From Alphaproteobacteria bacterium (lineage in GTDB: Bacteria > Pseudomonadota > Alphaproteobacteria > Micavibrionales > Micavibrionaceae), in the NCBI GenBank assembly GCA_009995045.1, contig JAACQG010000012.1, positions 323 to 64,322 of the forward strand: DNA of 64,000 nt. Reading direction: 5' to 3'. Below the pieces are notes generated by a model. That model saw nothing but the letters and a program-made list of their open reading frames with translations, did no database searches and was not told where the DNA came from. Of this stretch, positions 43,450 through 51,954 are shown in pieces (position 1 is the first letter of the stretch; the number at the start of each line of letters is the position of its first letter). Made by a program: the position numbers and the translations under genes.

Positions 43450-45966
43450 ATGAAATATCTTTGGTACGGCTTTCTTGGATTATTCTCTCTCGGCTTTCTC
43501 GGCGCAATTGCATCGGTTATCGGCGTGTTTGGTGTTATCAATTATTACGGCTCCGACCTCCCCGATTATGAACAGCTAAAAACCTACGAACCGCCAATCG
43601 TCTCGCGCCTCTACGCGGGGGATGGCCGCCTCATGGCCGAATTTGCGCAGGAAAAACGCGTATTCATGCCCATCGAATCGATCCCCGATTTGGTCAAACA
43701 GGGCTTCATCGCCGCAGAAGATAAAAATTTCTACACTCATCCTGGCCTTGATTATACAGCGCTCATGCGCGCGGTATTCGTATATGCACAACATTTAATC
43801 GGCAAGGATGTCCCCGTTATCGGTGGCTCGACCATCACACAGCAAGTTGTAAAAAACATGCTGCTGACCAATGAAAGAAAATTCAAACGTAAAATCAAAG
43901 AAGCGATTTTGTCATACCGCCTCGAAAAAGCGATGAGCAAAGATCGCATCCTCGAGCTATACCTCAACGAAATTTTCCTCGGCAGCCGCGCATACGGCAT
44001 CGCCGCCGCCGCCCTGCAATATTTCAACAAACCCCTCGACGAGCTAACCGTCGCGGAGGTCGCATATCTCGCCGCCCTGCCAAAAGCGCCGAATAACTAC
44101 CACCCCGTTCGCAATCATGATCGTGCAATTGAACGCCGTAACTGGGTCATTGGCCGCATGCTGGAAGACGGCTATATCACCCAAGCCCAAGCCGATCTCG
44201 CCGAAATCTCCCCGCTGGAGATTTACAGCCGCGATGAAAATAAAACAGTCAACGCTCCATTCTTCGCTGAAGAAGTCCGCCGCGAGTTGGTCGAAAAATA
44301 CGGCAAAGAAAGCCTGTATGGCGGCGGCCTTGCCGTACGCTCAACCATTGATCCAAAACTACAGAAAATCGCGCAACAAACCCTGCGCGATGGCCTCCAA
44401 GCCTATGATCAACGTCACGGCTATCGCGGCCCATTGACCACCATCAAAAACATGGATGAATGGCGCGAAAAGCTTGGAGCATACGACGCACCACAAGCAA
44501 TGCCCGACAATTGGTCACTCGCCGTCGTACAATCGGTCAATAACGAAGCCGCCCGTATCGGCCTCACAAATGGCGAAGAAGGCCTGATCCATCTTGAGGA
44601 TCTCAAATGGGCGCGCAAATATCTCAACGAAGGATACGCCCAAGGCCCCGAAATCACGGGCGCATCACAAGTGCTCTCACGCGGTGACATCGTGATGGTT
44701 GAAAAGCTAAAAGGCAACAAACACGCCCTGCGCCAAATTCCCGATATCGAAGGCGCGCTGATCGCTCTTGATCCACACACTGGACGTATCCTCGCCATGC
44801 AAGGCGGCTGGAAATACGGCCCCTCATCCGAATTTAACCGCGCCACCCAAGCCAAGCGCCAGCCCGGCTCCGCCTTCAAACCATTTGTCTATCTTGCAGG
44901 GCTTGATAACGGTTTTACACCTGCGACCCTGATCCTCGATGCACCCTTCGTGATCGAAGACCGCCCCGGCCATTTCTGGAGCCCGACAAACTATTCAAAC
45001 GTCTATTACGGCCCGACCACCATGCGTGTGGGGGTCGAAAAATCTAAAAACCTGATGACGGTGCGTCTCGCTGATTATCTTGGTATGGATATCATTTCGC
45101 AATACGCCGAGAAATTCGGCATCACCGAAAACATGCCAACCCATCTTGCCAACGCGCTCGGCGCGGGGGAAACAACCCCTCTCAAACTCACCGCAGCCTA
45201 TGGCATGTTGGTCAATGGCGGAAAAAAGGTCACACCCACATTCATCGACCGCATTCAGGATCGCCGCGGAAAAACCATCTTCCGCCACGATGATCGCAAT
45301 TGCCAAAATTGCGGCAGCCTCATTCGATGGAAAGGCCAAGAAACACCAGCCTTGCCCGATGATCGCGAACAAATTGCCGATCCACGCACCGCATATCAAA
45401 TGGTTTCAATCCTCGAAGGGGTCGTTCAACGCGGAACAGGTGTACGCATCAAATCACTAAACCGCCCATTGGCCGGGAAAACGGGAACCACAAACGCATC
45501 AAAAGACGCATGGTTTGTTGGCTTCTCACCTGATTTGGTGGTGGGTGTTTTCGTTGGCTTTGATGATCCCCGCTCAATGGGACGCAGAGAAACCGGCTCT
45601 TCCGCCGCCGTGCCAATCTTCAAAGATTTCATGCAACAAGCCTTGGAAGACAAACCTCTCACACCATTTCGCGTGCCGCCCGGCATTCGCAATGTTCAAA
45701 TCAACGCCGAAACAGGCGCAAGCGCGTCATTCGACACCAAAAACACAATCTGGGAATCATTTGTTACGGGAACCGAACCCACCGAAGATGTCTACATCCT
45801 CGACAGCAACGGCATTTCAATCATGAACAATTACACCCCCGAAGACGAGTTCGACATTGATGCATACAACGCAAACCAAAACGATGGTTTCGATTACAAT
45901 AATATGGGCATCACAGACGAACCCACACCACCAGACGCAACAAGCGGCACAGGCGGAATATACTAA
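43450..45966 (+). CDS. mrcA: Bifunctional penicillin-binding protein 1A
   Basis: 838 aa. One N-terminal membrane helix (about residues 5-27). Glycosyltransferase (GT51) domain: catalytic Glu in AAEDKNFYTHPGLDY, GGSTITQQVVKNMLL and SYRLEKAMSKDRILELYLN. An OB-like insert typical of PBP1A follows. Transpeptidase domain: RQPGSAFKPFVYLAGLDNG with the active Ser of SxxK (about residue 478), SxN-like motif and KTGTTNASKDAWF with KTG (about residue 677). The C-terminus is Asn/Asp/Pro-rich. Polymerises and cross-links peptidoglycan during growth. Confidence 0.97.
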   Translation: MKYLWYGFLGLFSLGFLGAIASVIGVFGVINYYGSDLPDYEQLKTYEPPIVSRLYAGDGRLMAEFAQEKRVFMPIESIPDLVKQGFIAAEDKNFYTHPGLDYTALMRAVFVYAQHLIGKDVPVIGGSTITQQVVKNMLLTNERKFKRKIKEAILSYRLEKAMSKDRILELYLNEIFLGSRAYGIAAAALQYFNKPLDELTVAEVAYLAALPKAPNNYHPVRNHDRAIERRNWVIGRMLEDGYITQAQADLAEISPLEIYSRDENKTVNAPFFAEEVRRELVEKYGKESLYGGGLAVRSTIDPKLQKIAQQTLRDGLQAYDQRHGYRGPLTTIKNMDEWREKLGAYDAPQAMPDNWSLAVVQSVNNEAARIGLTNGEEGLIHLEDLKWARKYLNEGYAQGPEITGASQVLSRGDIVMVEKLKGNKHALRQIPDIEGALIALDPHTGRILAMQGGWKYGPSSEFNRATQAKRQPGSAFKPFVYLAGLDNGFTPATLILDAPFVIEDRPGHFWSPTNYSNVYYGPTTMRVGVEKSKNLMTVRLADYLGMDIISQYAEKFGITENMPTHLANALGAGETTPLKLTAAYGMLVNGGKKVTPTFIDRIQDRRGKTIFRHDDRNCQNCGSLIRWKGQETPALPDDREQIADPRTAYQMVSILEGVVQRGTGVRIKSLNRPLAGKTGTTNASKDAWFVGFSPDLVVGVFVGFDDPRSMGRRETGSSAAVPIFKDFMQQALEDKPLTPFRVPPGIRNVQINAETGASASFDTKNTIWESFVTGTEPTEDVYILDSNGISIMNNYTPEDEFDIDAYNANQNDGFDYNNMGITDEPTPPDATSGTGGIY

Positions 45967-45992
45967 TTACAAATGTTGGAAAAAAGGTTAAA

Positions 45993-46067
45993 TGGAGCGA
46001 GTGAAGAGATTCGAACTCTCGACCTAAACGTTGGCAACGTTTCGCTCTACCCCTGAGCTACACTCGC
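45993..46067 (-). tRNA. tRNA-Gly (anticodon GCC)
   Basis: The minus strand folds to a full cloverleaf of 75 nt including an encoded CCA. Acceptor GCGAGTG / CACTCGC, D arm GCTC-AGGGGTA-GAGC, anticodon stem AAACG / CGTTT with loop TTGCCAA, anticodon GCC at 46033-46035, T arm with GTTCGAAT. It lies between mrcA and small hypothetical genes; no integrase or att duplication is seen next to it. Confidence 0.97.
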
Positions 46068-46134
46068 ACGCCATTTAATGAAGATGATTTATAGAGAATT
46101 TAAAAAAGAATTCAAGGAAAAAATGGATGAAAAA

Positions 46135-46422
46135 TTAATAAAGCTCGCCAACCTTAACAAGCGGCGCTTTATAGCCGATAGGCGGATGATCGGGGAACAT
46201 TGAATAAATAATAATATTTGGACTTTTTACAACCCCATCAACCATTTCCATCGGCACTTCATATTGCATCATATCGTCATCAACATCTTGCGGCTTATAA
46301 ACGACCATGATCATGCGTTGCTCGCTATAATATTCAACACGTTTAACGATATGTGGAAACGGCTCACTCCCCGCTAAAATAACACCACCGTCATTAAGAA
46401 CCATCAACTCGATATTCATCAT
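46135..46422 (-). CDS. Hypothetical protein, second gene of a pair
   Basis: 95 aa, acidic, Met-rich (QDVDDDMMQYEVPMEMVDG), soluble, with a likely beta pattern. No motif recognised. Its ATG overlaps the stop of the gene upstream by 4 bp (ATGA), so the two are translationally coupled and probably work together. Function unknown. Confidence 0.6.
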   Translation of the reverse strand: MMNIELMVLNDGGVILAGSEPFPHIVKRVEYYSEQRMIMVVYKPQDVDDDMMQYEVPMEMVDGVVKSPNIIIYSMFPDHPPIGYKAPLVKVGELY

Positions 46423-46763
46423 GTAAACTCCGGTGTGTCATATTGCACGTCATATTTGGGCGTATCAGGCGCAGGCTCTGGAGCAATACCGCCACCAAAT
46501 GATGAAGCAAACGCGGCCTTGAAATCGGGAAGATGCGCCGCAGGGCCAAGCCCTTCAATCAAATCAGCCCCTAAAACAGAACCCGCAGGGCCACATACTT
46601 GATCCGCTGTAGAAATACCGACAGGAGAAACACCCGCAACCATACCATCAGGTGGATCACCGAAGCGCGCCGCAATAACAGCATTATCAACGGGAATAAC
46701 CGCCGCCATAAGCGCCGCAGGGTTTGTTGCGTCTGTTATATCAATGTTAGGATCATTTGACAT
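46419..46763 (-). CDS. Hypothetical protein, first gene of a pair
   Basis: 114 aa from the ATG at 46763 (a GTG at 46784 would add 7 residues). Ala/Pro/Gly-rich with a single Cys (ADQVCGPAGS) and a Pro-rich C-terminus (GGIAPEPAPDTPKYDVQYD). No signal peptide, no recognised domain. Coupled by a 4-bp overlap to the following 95-aa gene. Confidence 0.55.
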   Translation of the reverse strand: MSNDPNIDITDATNPAALMAAVIPVDNAVIAARFGDPPDGMVAGVSPVGISTADQVCGPAGSVLGADLIEGLGPAAHLPDFKAAFASSFGGGIAPEPAPDTPKYDVQYDTPEFT

Positions 46764-46861
46764 GATTCTTACTTTTTCTCCCACTGTTCACACGCTAATG
46801 ATAATCTTAAATGATTAACAAAGTTTAAAATTCACATAAAAAGTTAAGAAATACGCACAAA

Positions 46862-47368
46862 ATGTCTGAAACGCCTGAAATCCCCACATCTTCACAAAAA
46901 CTGCTCACCACATTGGAAGCCCACACAATCCCCTACACCCTCCACCACCACACACCTATTTTCACGGTAGAGGAGGGGCTGCACCTTAAATCTGAAATTC
47001 CCGGCACCCATTGCCGCAATTTGTTCCTGAAAGATAAAAAAGGCGCAATGTTCCTCATCACCGCCGCCAATGAAACACAAATCGATCTAAAATCCCTGCC
47101 GGAGCGCTTAAACTGCGGGCGCTTGTCTTTCGCCTCTAAAGAACGCCTGATGGATTATCTTGGAATATATCCGGGTGCGGTCACGCCCTTCGCCGCCATC
47201 AATGACACATCCAACGCCATCACCATCATCCTCGATCAAAGCATGATGGAGGCCGAAATCATAAATGTGCATCCACTTGATAACGCCATGACAATCGGCC
47301 TCACCCCCGCCGATTTGCTCAAATTCTTTAACTATACGGGACATGAACCGCTAACCCTTGCTTTTTAG
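46862..47368 (+). CDS. Prolyl-tRNA editing protein (YbaK/ProX family)
   Basis: 168-aa single-domain trans-editing deacylase that clears Ala (or Cys) from mischarged tRNA-Pro. Conserved features: YTLHHHTPIFTVEEG, the key Lys in NLFLKDKKGAMFLI (about residue 59), FASKERLMDYLGIYPGAVTP and VHPLDNAMTIGLTP near the C-terminus. This is the PrdX/ProXp-ala type common in Alphaproteobacteria, whose ProRS lacks the INS editing domain. Starts directly downstream of an AT-rich spacer. Confidence 0.88.
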   Translation: MSETPEIPTSSQKLLTTLEAHTIPYTLHHHTPIFTVEEGLHLKSEIPGTHCRNLFLKDKKGAMFLITAANETQIDLKSLPERLNCGRLSFASKERLMDYLGIYPGAVTPFAAINDTSNAITIILDQSMMEAEIINVHPLDNAMTIGLTPADLLKFFNYTGHEPLTLAF

Positions 47369-47421
47369 GCATCGAAGAGTGTAGAAATTGTGTCATATAA
47401 CAAACATCAAGCGTGCGACGA

Positions 47422-47469
47422 CACGCTCGCGGAACGCCCCGCGCAGAACACGAACGCAGCGAGTAAAAC
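47422..47469. repeat. Two-hairpin intergenic element (family 2, copy E)
   Basis: Tandem stems: AGCGTG-CGACGA-CACGCT and CGCGG-AACGCC-CCGCG at about 47409-47447, followed by AACGCAGCGAGTAAAAC just before the cnoX ATG. On the minus strand it opens GTTTTACTCGCTGCGTT, like the rpsF-leader element. Confidence 0.5.
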
Positions 47470-48384
47470 ATGCTTTTAGAAGAAACAGCCCAACCATCCG
47501 CAAATTTCATATTCGACGCGACCACCGATGATTTCGAAACCACAGTGATGCGCGCCTCCATGCAAACCCCCGTCATCGTTGATTTCTGGGCGCCATGGTG
47601 CGCACCGTGTAAACAGCTCATGCCGATGCTCGAAAAAGCAGTGAACGCGGCAGGCGGTGAAGTCTTACTGGCCAAAGTCAATCTCGACGAAAACCCCGAA
47701 CTTGCACAAGCGCTACGCGTGCAATCGGTTCCAACCGTCTTCGCTTTCATGAACGGTCAACCCGTTGATGCCTTCCAAGGCGTTGTCCCCGAAAGCCAGA
47801 TCAAAGCGTTCATCGATAAACTCGTCCAAGCAGCCCGCGCAGGCAAACCCGGCGCGATTGATATCCCTCAGGCGCTCAAAGACGCCGCCGATGCCATCAT
47901 CGAGAACGACCTCTCTAAGGCCAACGCGCTCTACATGCAAATCCTCGAACAAGATGAGAAAAATGCCAAAGCCTTCGCAGGGCTAGTCCGTGTATTCCTC
48001 GCCGCCTATGAAACCGAACAAGCTGAAGAGTTGCTCAACAACGCCCCCGATGACATCGCAAAAGACCCCGCATTGGATGAGGTCAGAACCGCTTTAGCCC
48101 TCGCGAAAAACGCGCCCAAACCAGACGAGCTAGAAGCCCTGAAAAAAGCGGCAGCCGATAAACCAGAAGATCATCAGGCACAAATCGACTACGCTCAGGC
48201 GCAATTCGCCGCGGGATATAAGGAAGATGCGATTGATACGCTCATCGCTTCCATCACAATCGATCAAGATTGGAACGAGGCCGCCGCGCGCACCGCTTTG
48301 CTCAAATTCTTCGAAGCACTCGGCCACAGCGATCCGTTAAGCGTGCAGGGGCGTAAAAAATTACGCACGATACTGTTTTCCTAA
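47470..48384 (+). CDS. cnoX: Thioredoxin-TPR co-chaperone CnoX (YbbN-like)
   Basis: 304 aa. N-terminal thioredoxin domain with FWAPWCAPCKQLMPMLE (about residues 40-56); both cysteines of CAPC are present, as in alphaproteobacterial CnoX and unlike the E. coli form. SVPTVFAFMNGQPV carries the cis-Pro. The C-terminal ~180 residues are Ala-rich tetratricopeptide repeats. CnoX holds oxidised or unfolding clients and hands them to GroEL/ES. It heads the conserved run cnoX / Lon-N protein / Trm112-like. Confidence 0.92.
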   Translation: MLLEETAQPSANFIFDATTDDFETTVMRASMQTPVIVDFWAPWCAPCKQLMPMLEKAVNAAGGEVLLAKVNLDENPELAQALRVQSVPTVFAFMNGQPVDAFQGVVPESQIKAFIDKLVQAARAGKPGAIDIPQALKDAADAIIENDLSKANALYMQILEQDEKNAKAFAGLVRVFLAAYETEQAEELLNNAPDDIAKDPALDEVRTALALAKNAPKPDELEALKKAAADKPEDHQAQIDYAQAQFAAGYKEDAIDTLIASITIDQDWNEAAARTALLKFFEALGHSDPLSVQGRKKLRTILFS

Positions 48385-48408
48385 ATAAAGCGCACTATAT
48401 GGTATCCT

Positions 48409-49077
48409 ATGGATAACAACCCGTACGCACCAAAATTCGATACTTTGCCGGACACCCTCGCGGTTTTCCCGCTCACGGGCGTTTTGCTTTTGCCCCACGG
48501 CAATTTGCCGCTGAATATATTCGAACCGCGATACACCGCGATGATTGATGACGCGCTGTCCTCGTCGAAAATGATCGGCATGCTACAGCCACAAAAACCC
48601 AATGGCGATGGAACAAACGCAACCTATAAAATCGGTTGTGCAGGGAAAATCACCGAATATGCCGAAACACCCGATGGCCGCTATATCGTCAATCTCACGG
48701 GCATCTGCCGCTTTCATATCAAAGAAGAATTAGACACCCCCCGCCCATATCGCATCGTTCAACCCGATTGGAAAGAATTTGAACATGATGTAAAAATACC
48801 GAAGGCGCTGGGCGTGGATCGTGAAAAACTGATGAGCTTGCTCTGCGGATATTTCAAACAAAACGGCATGTCATGCAACTACGACAAATTCGAAGACATC
48901 CCCGATAACAAACTCATCACAACCCTCGCCATGATTTGCCCGTTCGAACCTTCGGAAAAACAAGCCTTGCTCGAAAAAATGTGCCATGTCCAACGCGTGG
49001 AGACCTTCATGACCATGCTGGAAATGGCCACAAAAACTGGCGGCAGCAACGATGACGACACCCCCAAACACCATTGA
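48409..49077 (+). CDS. Lon N-terminal (LAN) domain protein
   Basis: 222 aa. LAVFPLTGVLLLPHGNLPLNIFEPRY is the start of the Lon substrate-recognition domain (quoted across its 26-residue span by its ends: LAVFPLTG... and ...NIFEPRY). GCAGKITEYAETPDGRY and LTGICRFHI follow. No ATPase or protease domain is present. Such stand-alone LAN proteins follow cnoX in many Alphaproteobacteria; role unknown. TATATG ends 7 nt before the ATG, with no Shine-Dalgarno. Confidence 0.9.
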   Translation: MDNNPYAPKFDTLPDTLAVFPLTGVLLLPHGNLPLNIFEPRYTAMIDDALSSSKMIGMLQPQKPNGDGTNATYKIGCAGKITEYAETPDGRYIVNLTGICRFHIKEELDTPRPYRIVQPDWKEFEHDVKIPKALGVDREKLMSLLCGYFKQNGMSCNYDKFEDIPDNKLITTLAMICPFEPSEKQALLEKMCHVQRVETFMTMLEMATKTGGSNDDDTPKHH

Positions 49078-49112
49078 TTTTCGCCCAAACTCTCTTTATT
49101 CTTAAATTCCTA

Positions 49113-49173
49113 CCGAGCAAGTGCAAGGCGTCCGAAGGACGGAAATAACTAGAAAAATGCTTTAGCATTTTTT
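49113..49173 (+). repeat. Two-hairpin intergenic element (family 1, copy B)
   Basis: ACCGAGCAAGTGCAAGG box, hairpin 1 CGTCC-GAA-GGACG, linker GAAATAACTAG, hairpin 2 AAAAATGC-TTTA-GCATTTTT. Hairpin 2 plus its T-run could also end the upstream transcript. Located 17 bp before the Trm112-like gene. Confidence 0.8.
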
Positions 49174-49189
49174 CAATAAAGGAATTCTT

Positions 49190-49366
49190 ATGACACAAAT
49201 CGATCCAAAACTATTAGAAATCCTCGTCTGCCCCCTCACCAAAACAACACTCCGCTACGACAAGGACGCAGGCGAGCTAATCTCCGACCAAGCCAAACTC
49301 GCCTACCCCATCCGCGACGGCATCCCCGTCATGCTCGTCGACGAAGCGCGCGAATTGAAGGCGTAG
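49190..49366 (+). CDS. Trm112 family (UPF0434) small protein
   Basis: 58 aa: [20 protein letters not shown], then [17 protein letters not shown]. This is the bacterial Trm112/YcaR pattern; the second Cys of the usual CP..K..L pair is replaced, as in many members. Trm112 proteins activate methyltransferases in eukaryotes; the bacterial role is unclear. AAAGGA supplies the ribosome binding site. Third gene of the cnoX run. Confidence 0.92.
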   Translation: MTQIDPKLLEILVCPLTKTTLRYDKDAGELISDQAKLAYPIRDGIPVMLVDEARELKA

Positions 49367-49367
49367 C

Positions 49368-49396
49368 TTGACAAAGAGCCGAAAAATAAGTTTATA
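49368..49396 (+). promoter_or_regulatory. leuA operon promoter
   Basis: TTGACA (49368-49373), 17-bp spacer, TTTATA (49391-49396), directly after the Trm112 stop. The ATG of the leucine leader peptide follows 7 nt after the -10, so this leader mRNA also looks leaderless. Confidence 0.7.
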
Positions 49397-49403
49397 TACT
49401 CTT

Positions 49404-49460
49404 ATGACTAAGAAGCCGACACAGATTCTCAACCTGCTTCTCCTCCTTACCCGCCTTTAA
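49404..49460 (+). CDS. leuL: leuA leader peptide (Leu-rich attenuator peptide)
   Basis: 18 codons: MTKKPTQILNLLLLLTRL, then TAA. Seven of the last ten residues are Leu, five of them consecutive (CTG CTT CTC CTC CTT), as in leu attenuator peptides. It lies directly downstream of a consensus promoter and 227 bp upstream of leuA. Its last codons lie in CCTTTAAGCG (49454-49463), which is perfectly complementary to 49502-49511, so ribosome position should switch RNA folding. Confidence 0.88.
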   Translation: MTKKPTQILNLLLLLTRL

Positions 49461-49511
49461 GCGAGTATGGGATGCCCCTTTTTGACTAAAAGACGCATCT
49501 ACGCTTAAAGG
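49454..49511 (+). promoter_or_regulatory. Alternative-pairing region of the leuA leader
   Basis: CCTTTAAGCG (49454-49463) pairs perfectly over 10 bp with CGCTTAAAGG (49502-49511). In between, GATGC (49471-49475) pairs with GCATC (49495-49499), enclosing CTTTT / AAAAG. These can act as switching stems. A classical terminator with a T-run is not obvious, so the final control step (termination or translation) is unresolved. The 320-bp stretch 49367-49686 is fully used by promoter, leader, these stems and element copy C. Confidence 0.6.
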
Positions 49512-49596
49512 ACGATCCCCCCAGATATTGACCAGCAACCAAAGCTTTGCTTTAACAGCACATCAGTAATTTTTAAATCATGAGGATTTAAATTGT

Positions 49597-49651
49597 ACCG
49601 AGCGACTGCGAGGCGCATACAGTGCGAAAAACTAGAAATGCGCGAGCATTT
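49597..49651 (+). repeat. Two-hairpin intergenic element (family 1, copy C)
   Basis: ACCGAGCGACTGCGAGG box, hairpin 1 CGCAT-ACA-GTGCG, linker AAAAACTAG, hairpin 2 AAATGC-GCGA-GCATTT. Located 35 bp before leuA, inside its leader transcript. Confidence 0.8.
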
Positions 49652-49686
49652 CGTATAAAAGCAAGGCAGAGAAGAAAGATAACATT

Positions 49687-51261
49687 ATGAGCCGAGCATA
49701 CGACAAAGTAAAAAACGACCCGAACCGTATCATTATATTCGATACAACCTTACGCGATGGTGAGCAATCACCGGGCTGTTCCATGAACCTCGAAGAAAAA
49801 TTGAAAATGGCCGCCATTTTGGATGAGCTTGGCGTCGACGTGATCGAAGCTGGCTTTCCTATCGCCTCCGCAGGGGACTGGGAAGCGGTTAACCAAATCG
49901 CAAAAACGGTTAAAAACGCAACGGTCTGCGGCCTTTCCCGCGCCAAAAAATCAGACATAGAAGCCTCAGGCGAAGCAATCAAACCCGCCGAAAGCCGCCG
50001 CATCCATACCTTCATCTCAACCTCGCCCTTGCATATGAAATACAAACTTCAAATGCCGCCCGAGGATGTCTTGAACGCCGTCACCGAAAGCGTGACAGCC
50101 GCGCGCAACTACACCGATGATGTCGAGTGGAGCGCCGAAGATGCATCGCGCACCGAAGCCGACTTTTTATGCCAATGCGTTGAAGCCGCCATCCGCGCGG
50201 GCGCAACCACCATCAACATCCCCGATACTGTGGGATATGCGGTTCCCGATGAATATGGCGCGCAAATCGCCATGCTTTTCGCTCGTGTGCCCAATATCGA
50301 CAAAGCCATCATCTCTACCCATTGTCACAACGACCTTGGCTTGGCAGTCGCCAATTCTTTGGCGGGCATCCAAAACGGCGCGCGTCAGATCGAATGTACC
50401 ATCAATGGGATCGGTGAGCGCGCAGGCAACGCCGCCCTTGAGGAAATCGTCATGGCGATCAAAACCCGCAACGATGCGCTTAAATTCCACACGGGCGTTG
50501 ATACCACCAAAATCACCAAAGCCTCGAAAACGCTCTCAACGGTGACGGGCTTTTCTGTGCAACCCAACAAGGCGATCGTCGGCGCAAATGCTTTCGCCCA
50601 CGCCAGCGGTATCCATCAGGACGGCATGTTGAAACACGCGGAAACATACGAAATCATGACCCCCGCCAGCGTCGGCCTTACCGAATCCAAATTGGTCATG
50701 GCCAAACATTCGGGCCGCGCCGCGTTCAAATCCAAACTCGCCGAAATGGGCTACGAGCTTGGCGATAACGCCTTCCAAGATGCCTTCACCCGCTTCAAGG
50801 ATTTGGCCGACCGCAAAAAAGAAATCTTCGAAGATGATTTGAAAGCCTTGATCGAGGACGAAGTCGTCCGTGAAAATGAAACAATGAAATTCATCTCGCT
50901 TCAGGTAAACGCCGGATCAAAAGGCCCGCAAACCGCAGACCTCACCGTGACAATTGACGGCGAACGCCACAGCGCAAAAGTCGAAGGCAACGGCCCCGTC
51001 GATGCAATCTTCAAGGCCATCCGCGACATTTACCCGCACCCGGATGCGCATCTTCAACTCTATCAGGTACACGCAGTGACTGGCGGAACAGACGCGCAAG
51101 CCACCGTCAGCGTACGTCTTGAGGAAAATGGCAAAACCGTAAACGGCCAAAGCGCCGATGCCGACACCCTCGTCGCCAGCGCCCGCGCCTACATGCACGC
51201 TCTCAACAAGCTTTTGAATAAACGCCAAAGCATGAACCCGCAAACGGCGGCCCAAAACTAG
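49687..51261 (+). CDS. leuA: 2-isopropylmalate synthase
   Basis: 524 aa. First committed step of leucine synthesis: acetyl-CoA plus 2-oxoisovalerate. The catalytic TIM barrel starts IIIFDTTLRDGEQSPGCSMN with the metal-binding Asp, continues HCHNDLGLAVANSLAG (metal-binding His pair) and NGIGERAGNAALEE. The C-terminal ~130 residues form the LeuA regulatory domain that binds leucine. Regulation therefore seems twofold: feedback inhibition and the upstream Leu leader peptide. Its 3' end overlaps the convergent UDG gene by 4 bp. Confidence 0.97.
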   Translation: MSRAYDKVKNDPNRIIIFDTTLRDGEQSPGCSMNLEEKLKMAAILDELGVDVIEAGFPIASAGDWEAVNQIAKTVKNATVCGLSRAKKSDIEASGEAIKPAESRRIHTFISTSPLHMKYKLQMPPEDVLNAVTESVTAARNYTDDVEWSAEDASRTEADFLCQCVEAAIRAGATTINIPDTVGYAVPDEYGAQIAMLFARVPNIDKAIISTHCHNDLGLAVANSLAGIQNGARQIECTINGIGERAGNAALEEIVMAIKTRNDALKFHTGVDTTKITKASKTLSTVTGFSVQPNKAIVGANAFAHASGIHQDGMLKHAETYEIMTPASVGLTESKLVMAKHSGRAAFKSKLAEMGYELGDNAFQDAFTRFKDLADRKKEIFEDDLKALIEDEVVRENETMKFISLQVNAGSKGPQTADLTVTIDGERHSAKVEGNGPVDAIFKAIRDIYPHPDAHLQLYQVHAVTGGTDAQATVSVRLEENGKTVNGQSADADTLVASARAYMHALNKLLNKRQSMNPQTAAQN

Positions 51262-51908
51262 AGAAGGTCTTCAATCTTTTCAAAAATATCTTCAAACATG
51301 GGCGTCGTCAGTCGCCCTGTTTGTGTATTATAGCGCGAGCAATGATAGGAATCTTGCAAGAGATACCCATTGCCCAAATCATGCTGCGCCCCATGCGCAA
51401 ATTTAAACCGCGACAGGGTCAATCCGAAACACTTCAAAACCGCATTATGCGAGATCAAACCAAGGCTTAAAATCACCTTCAGGTTTTTCATCGCCGCAAG
51501 CTCAACTTTCAAATATGTTTCCATACATGTGCGCGTTTCTTGCGTCGTCGGTTTGTTCTCCGGTGGCACGCATTTAACGGCGTTGGTGATCCGGCAATTG
51601 ACCATCTCCAACCCGTCATTCTTATGCTTGGCATAGCTTCCCCGCGCAAACCCGTATTTGCCCAGCTTTTGATATAGCAAATCACCCGCATAATCACCGG
51701 TAAACGGACGCGAAGAAAAATTCGCCCCTTTGAGGCCTGGCGCAAGGCCAACAATCACCATCTGCGCATCCATCGGGCCAAACCCTTCAACGGGCGCATT
51801 ATGCTTATCGGGAAATTTCTCACGGTTCATATCGCGAAATTCCTTAAGCCGCGGGCAGAGATCACAATCTCGCGGTGGAATAGGATATTGGGCTTGCAAA
51901 TCGTTCAT
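51258..51908 (-). CDS. Family 5 uracil-DNA glycosylase (UDGb), Fe-S type
   Basis: 216 aa. Removes uracil and related deaminated bases from DNA. Cluster cysteines: CDLC near residues 15-18, Cys in AVKCVPPENKP and Cys in TRTCMETY. Catalytic and binding motifs: GLAPGLKGANFSSRPFTGDY (motif 1, UDGb form) and DSYHCSRYNTQTGRLT near the C-terminus (motif 2 with the His). The order and spacing fit family 5 rather than family 4. Convergent with leuA. Confidence 0.92.
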   Translation of the reverse strand: MNDLQAQYPIPPRDCDLCPRLKEFRDMNREKFPDKHNAPVEGFGPMDAQMVIVGLAPGLKGANFSSRPFTGDYAGDLLYQKLGKYGFARGSYAKHKNDGLEMVNCRITNAVKCVPPENKPTTQETRTCMETYLKVELAAMKNLKVILSLGLISHNAVLKCFGLTLSRFKFAHGAQHDLGNGYLLQDSYHCSRYNTQTGRLTTPMFEDIFEKIEDLL

Positions 51909-51954
51909 CTAGCCGTTATAAACCAACACTCAAGATTAAAAAAGGATTAGATTT

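Noticed and set aside
45993-46067. tRNA-Gly as an island attachment site
   Set aside because: No repeat of the tRNA 3' end found nearby and no integrase.
49153-49173. Hairpin 2 of copy B as a plain terminator only
   Set aside because: It has a T-run, but the same position in two other copies forms a hairpin without one, so it is better read as part of the repeated element.
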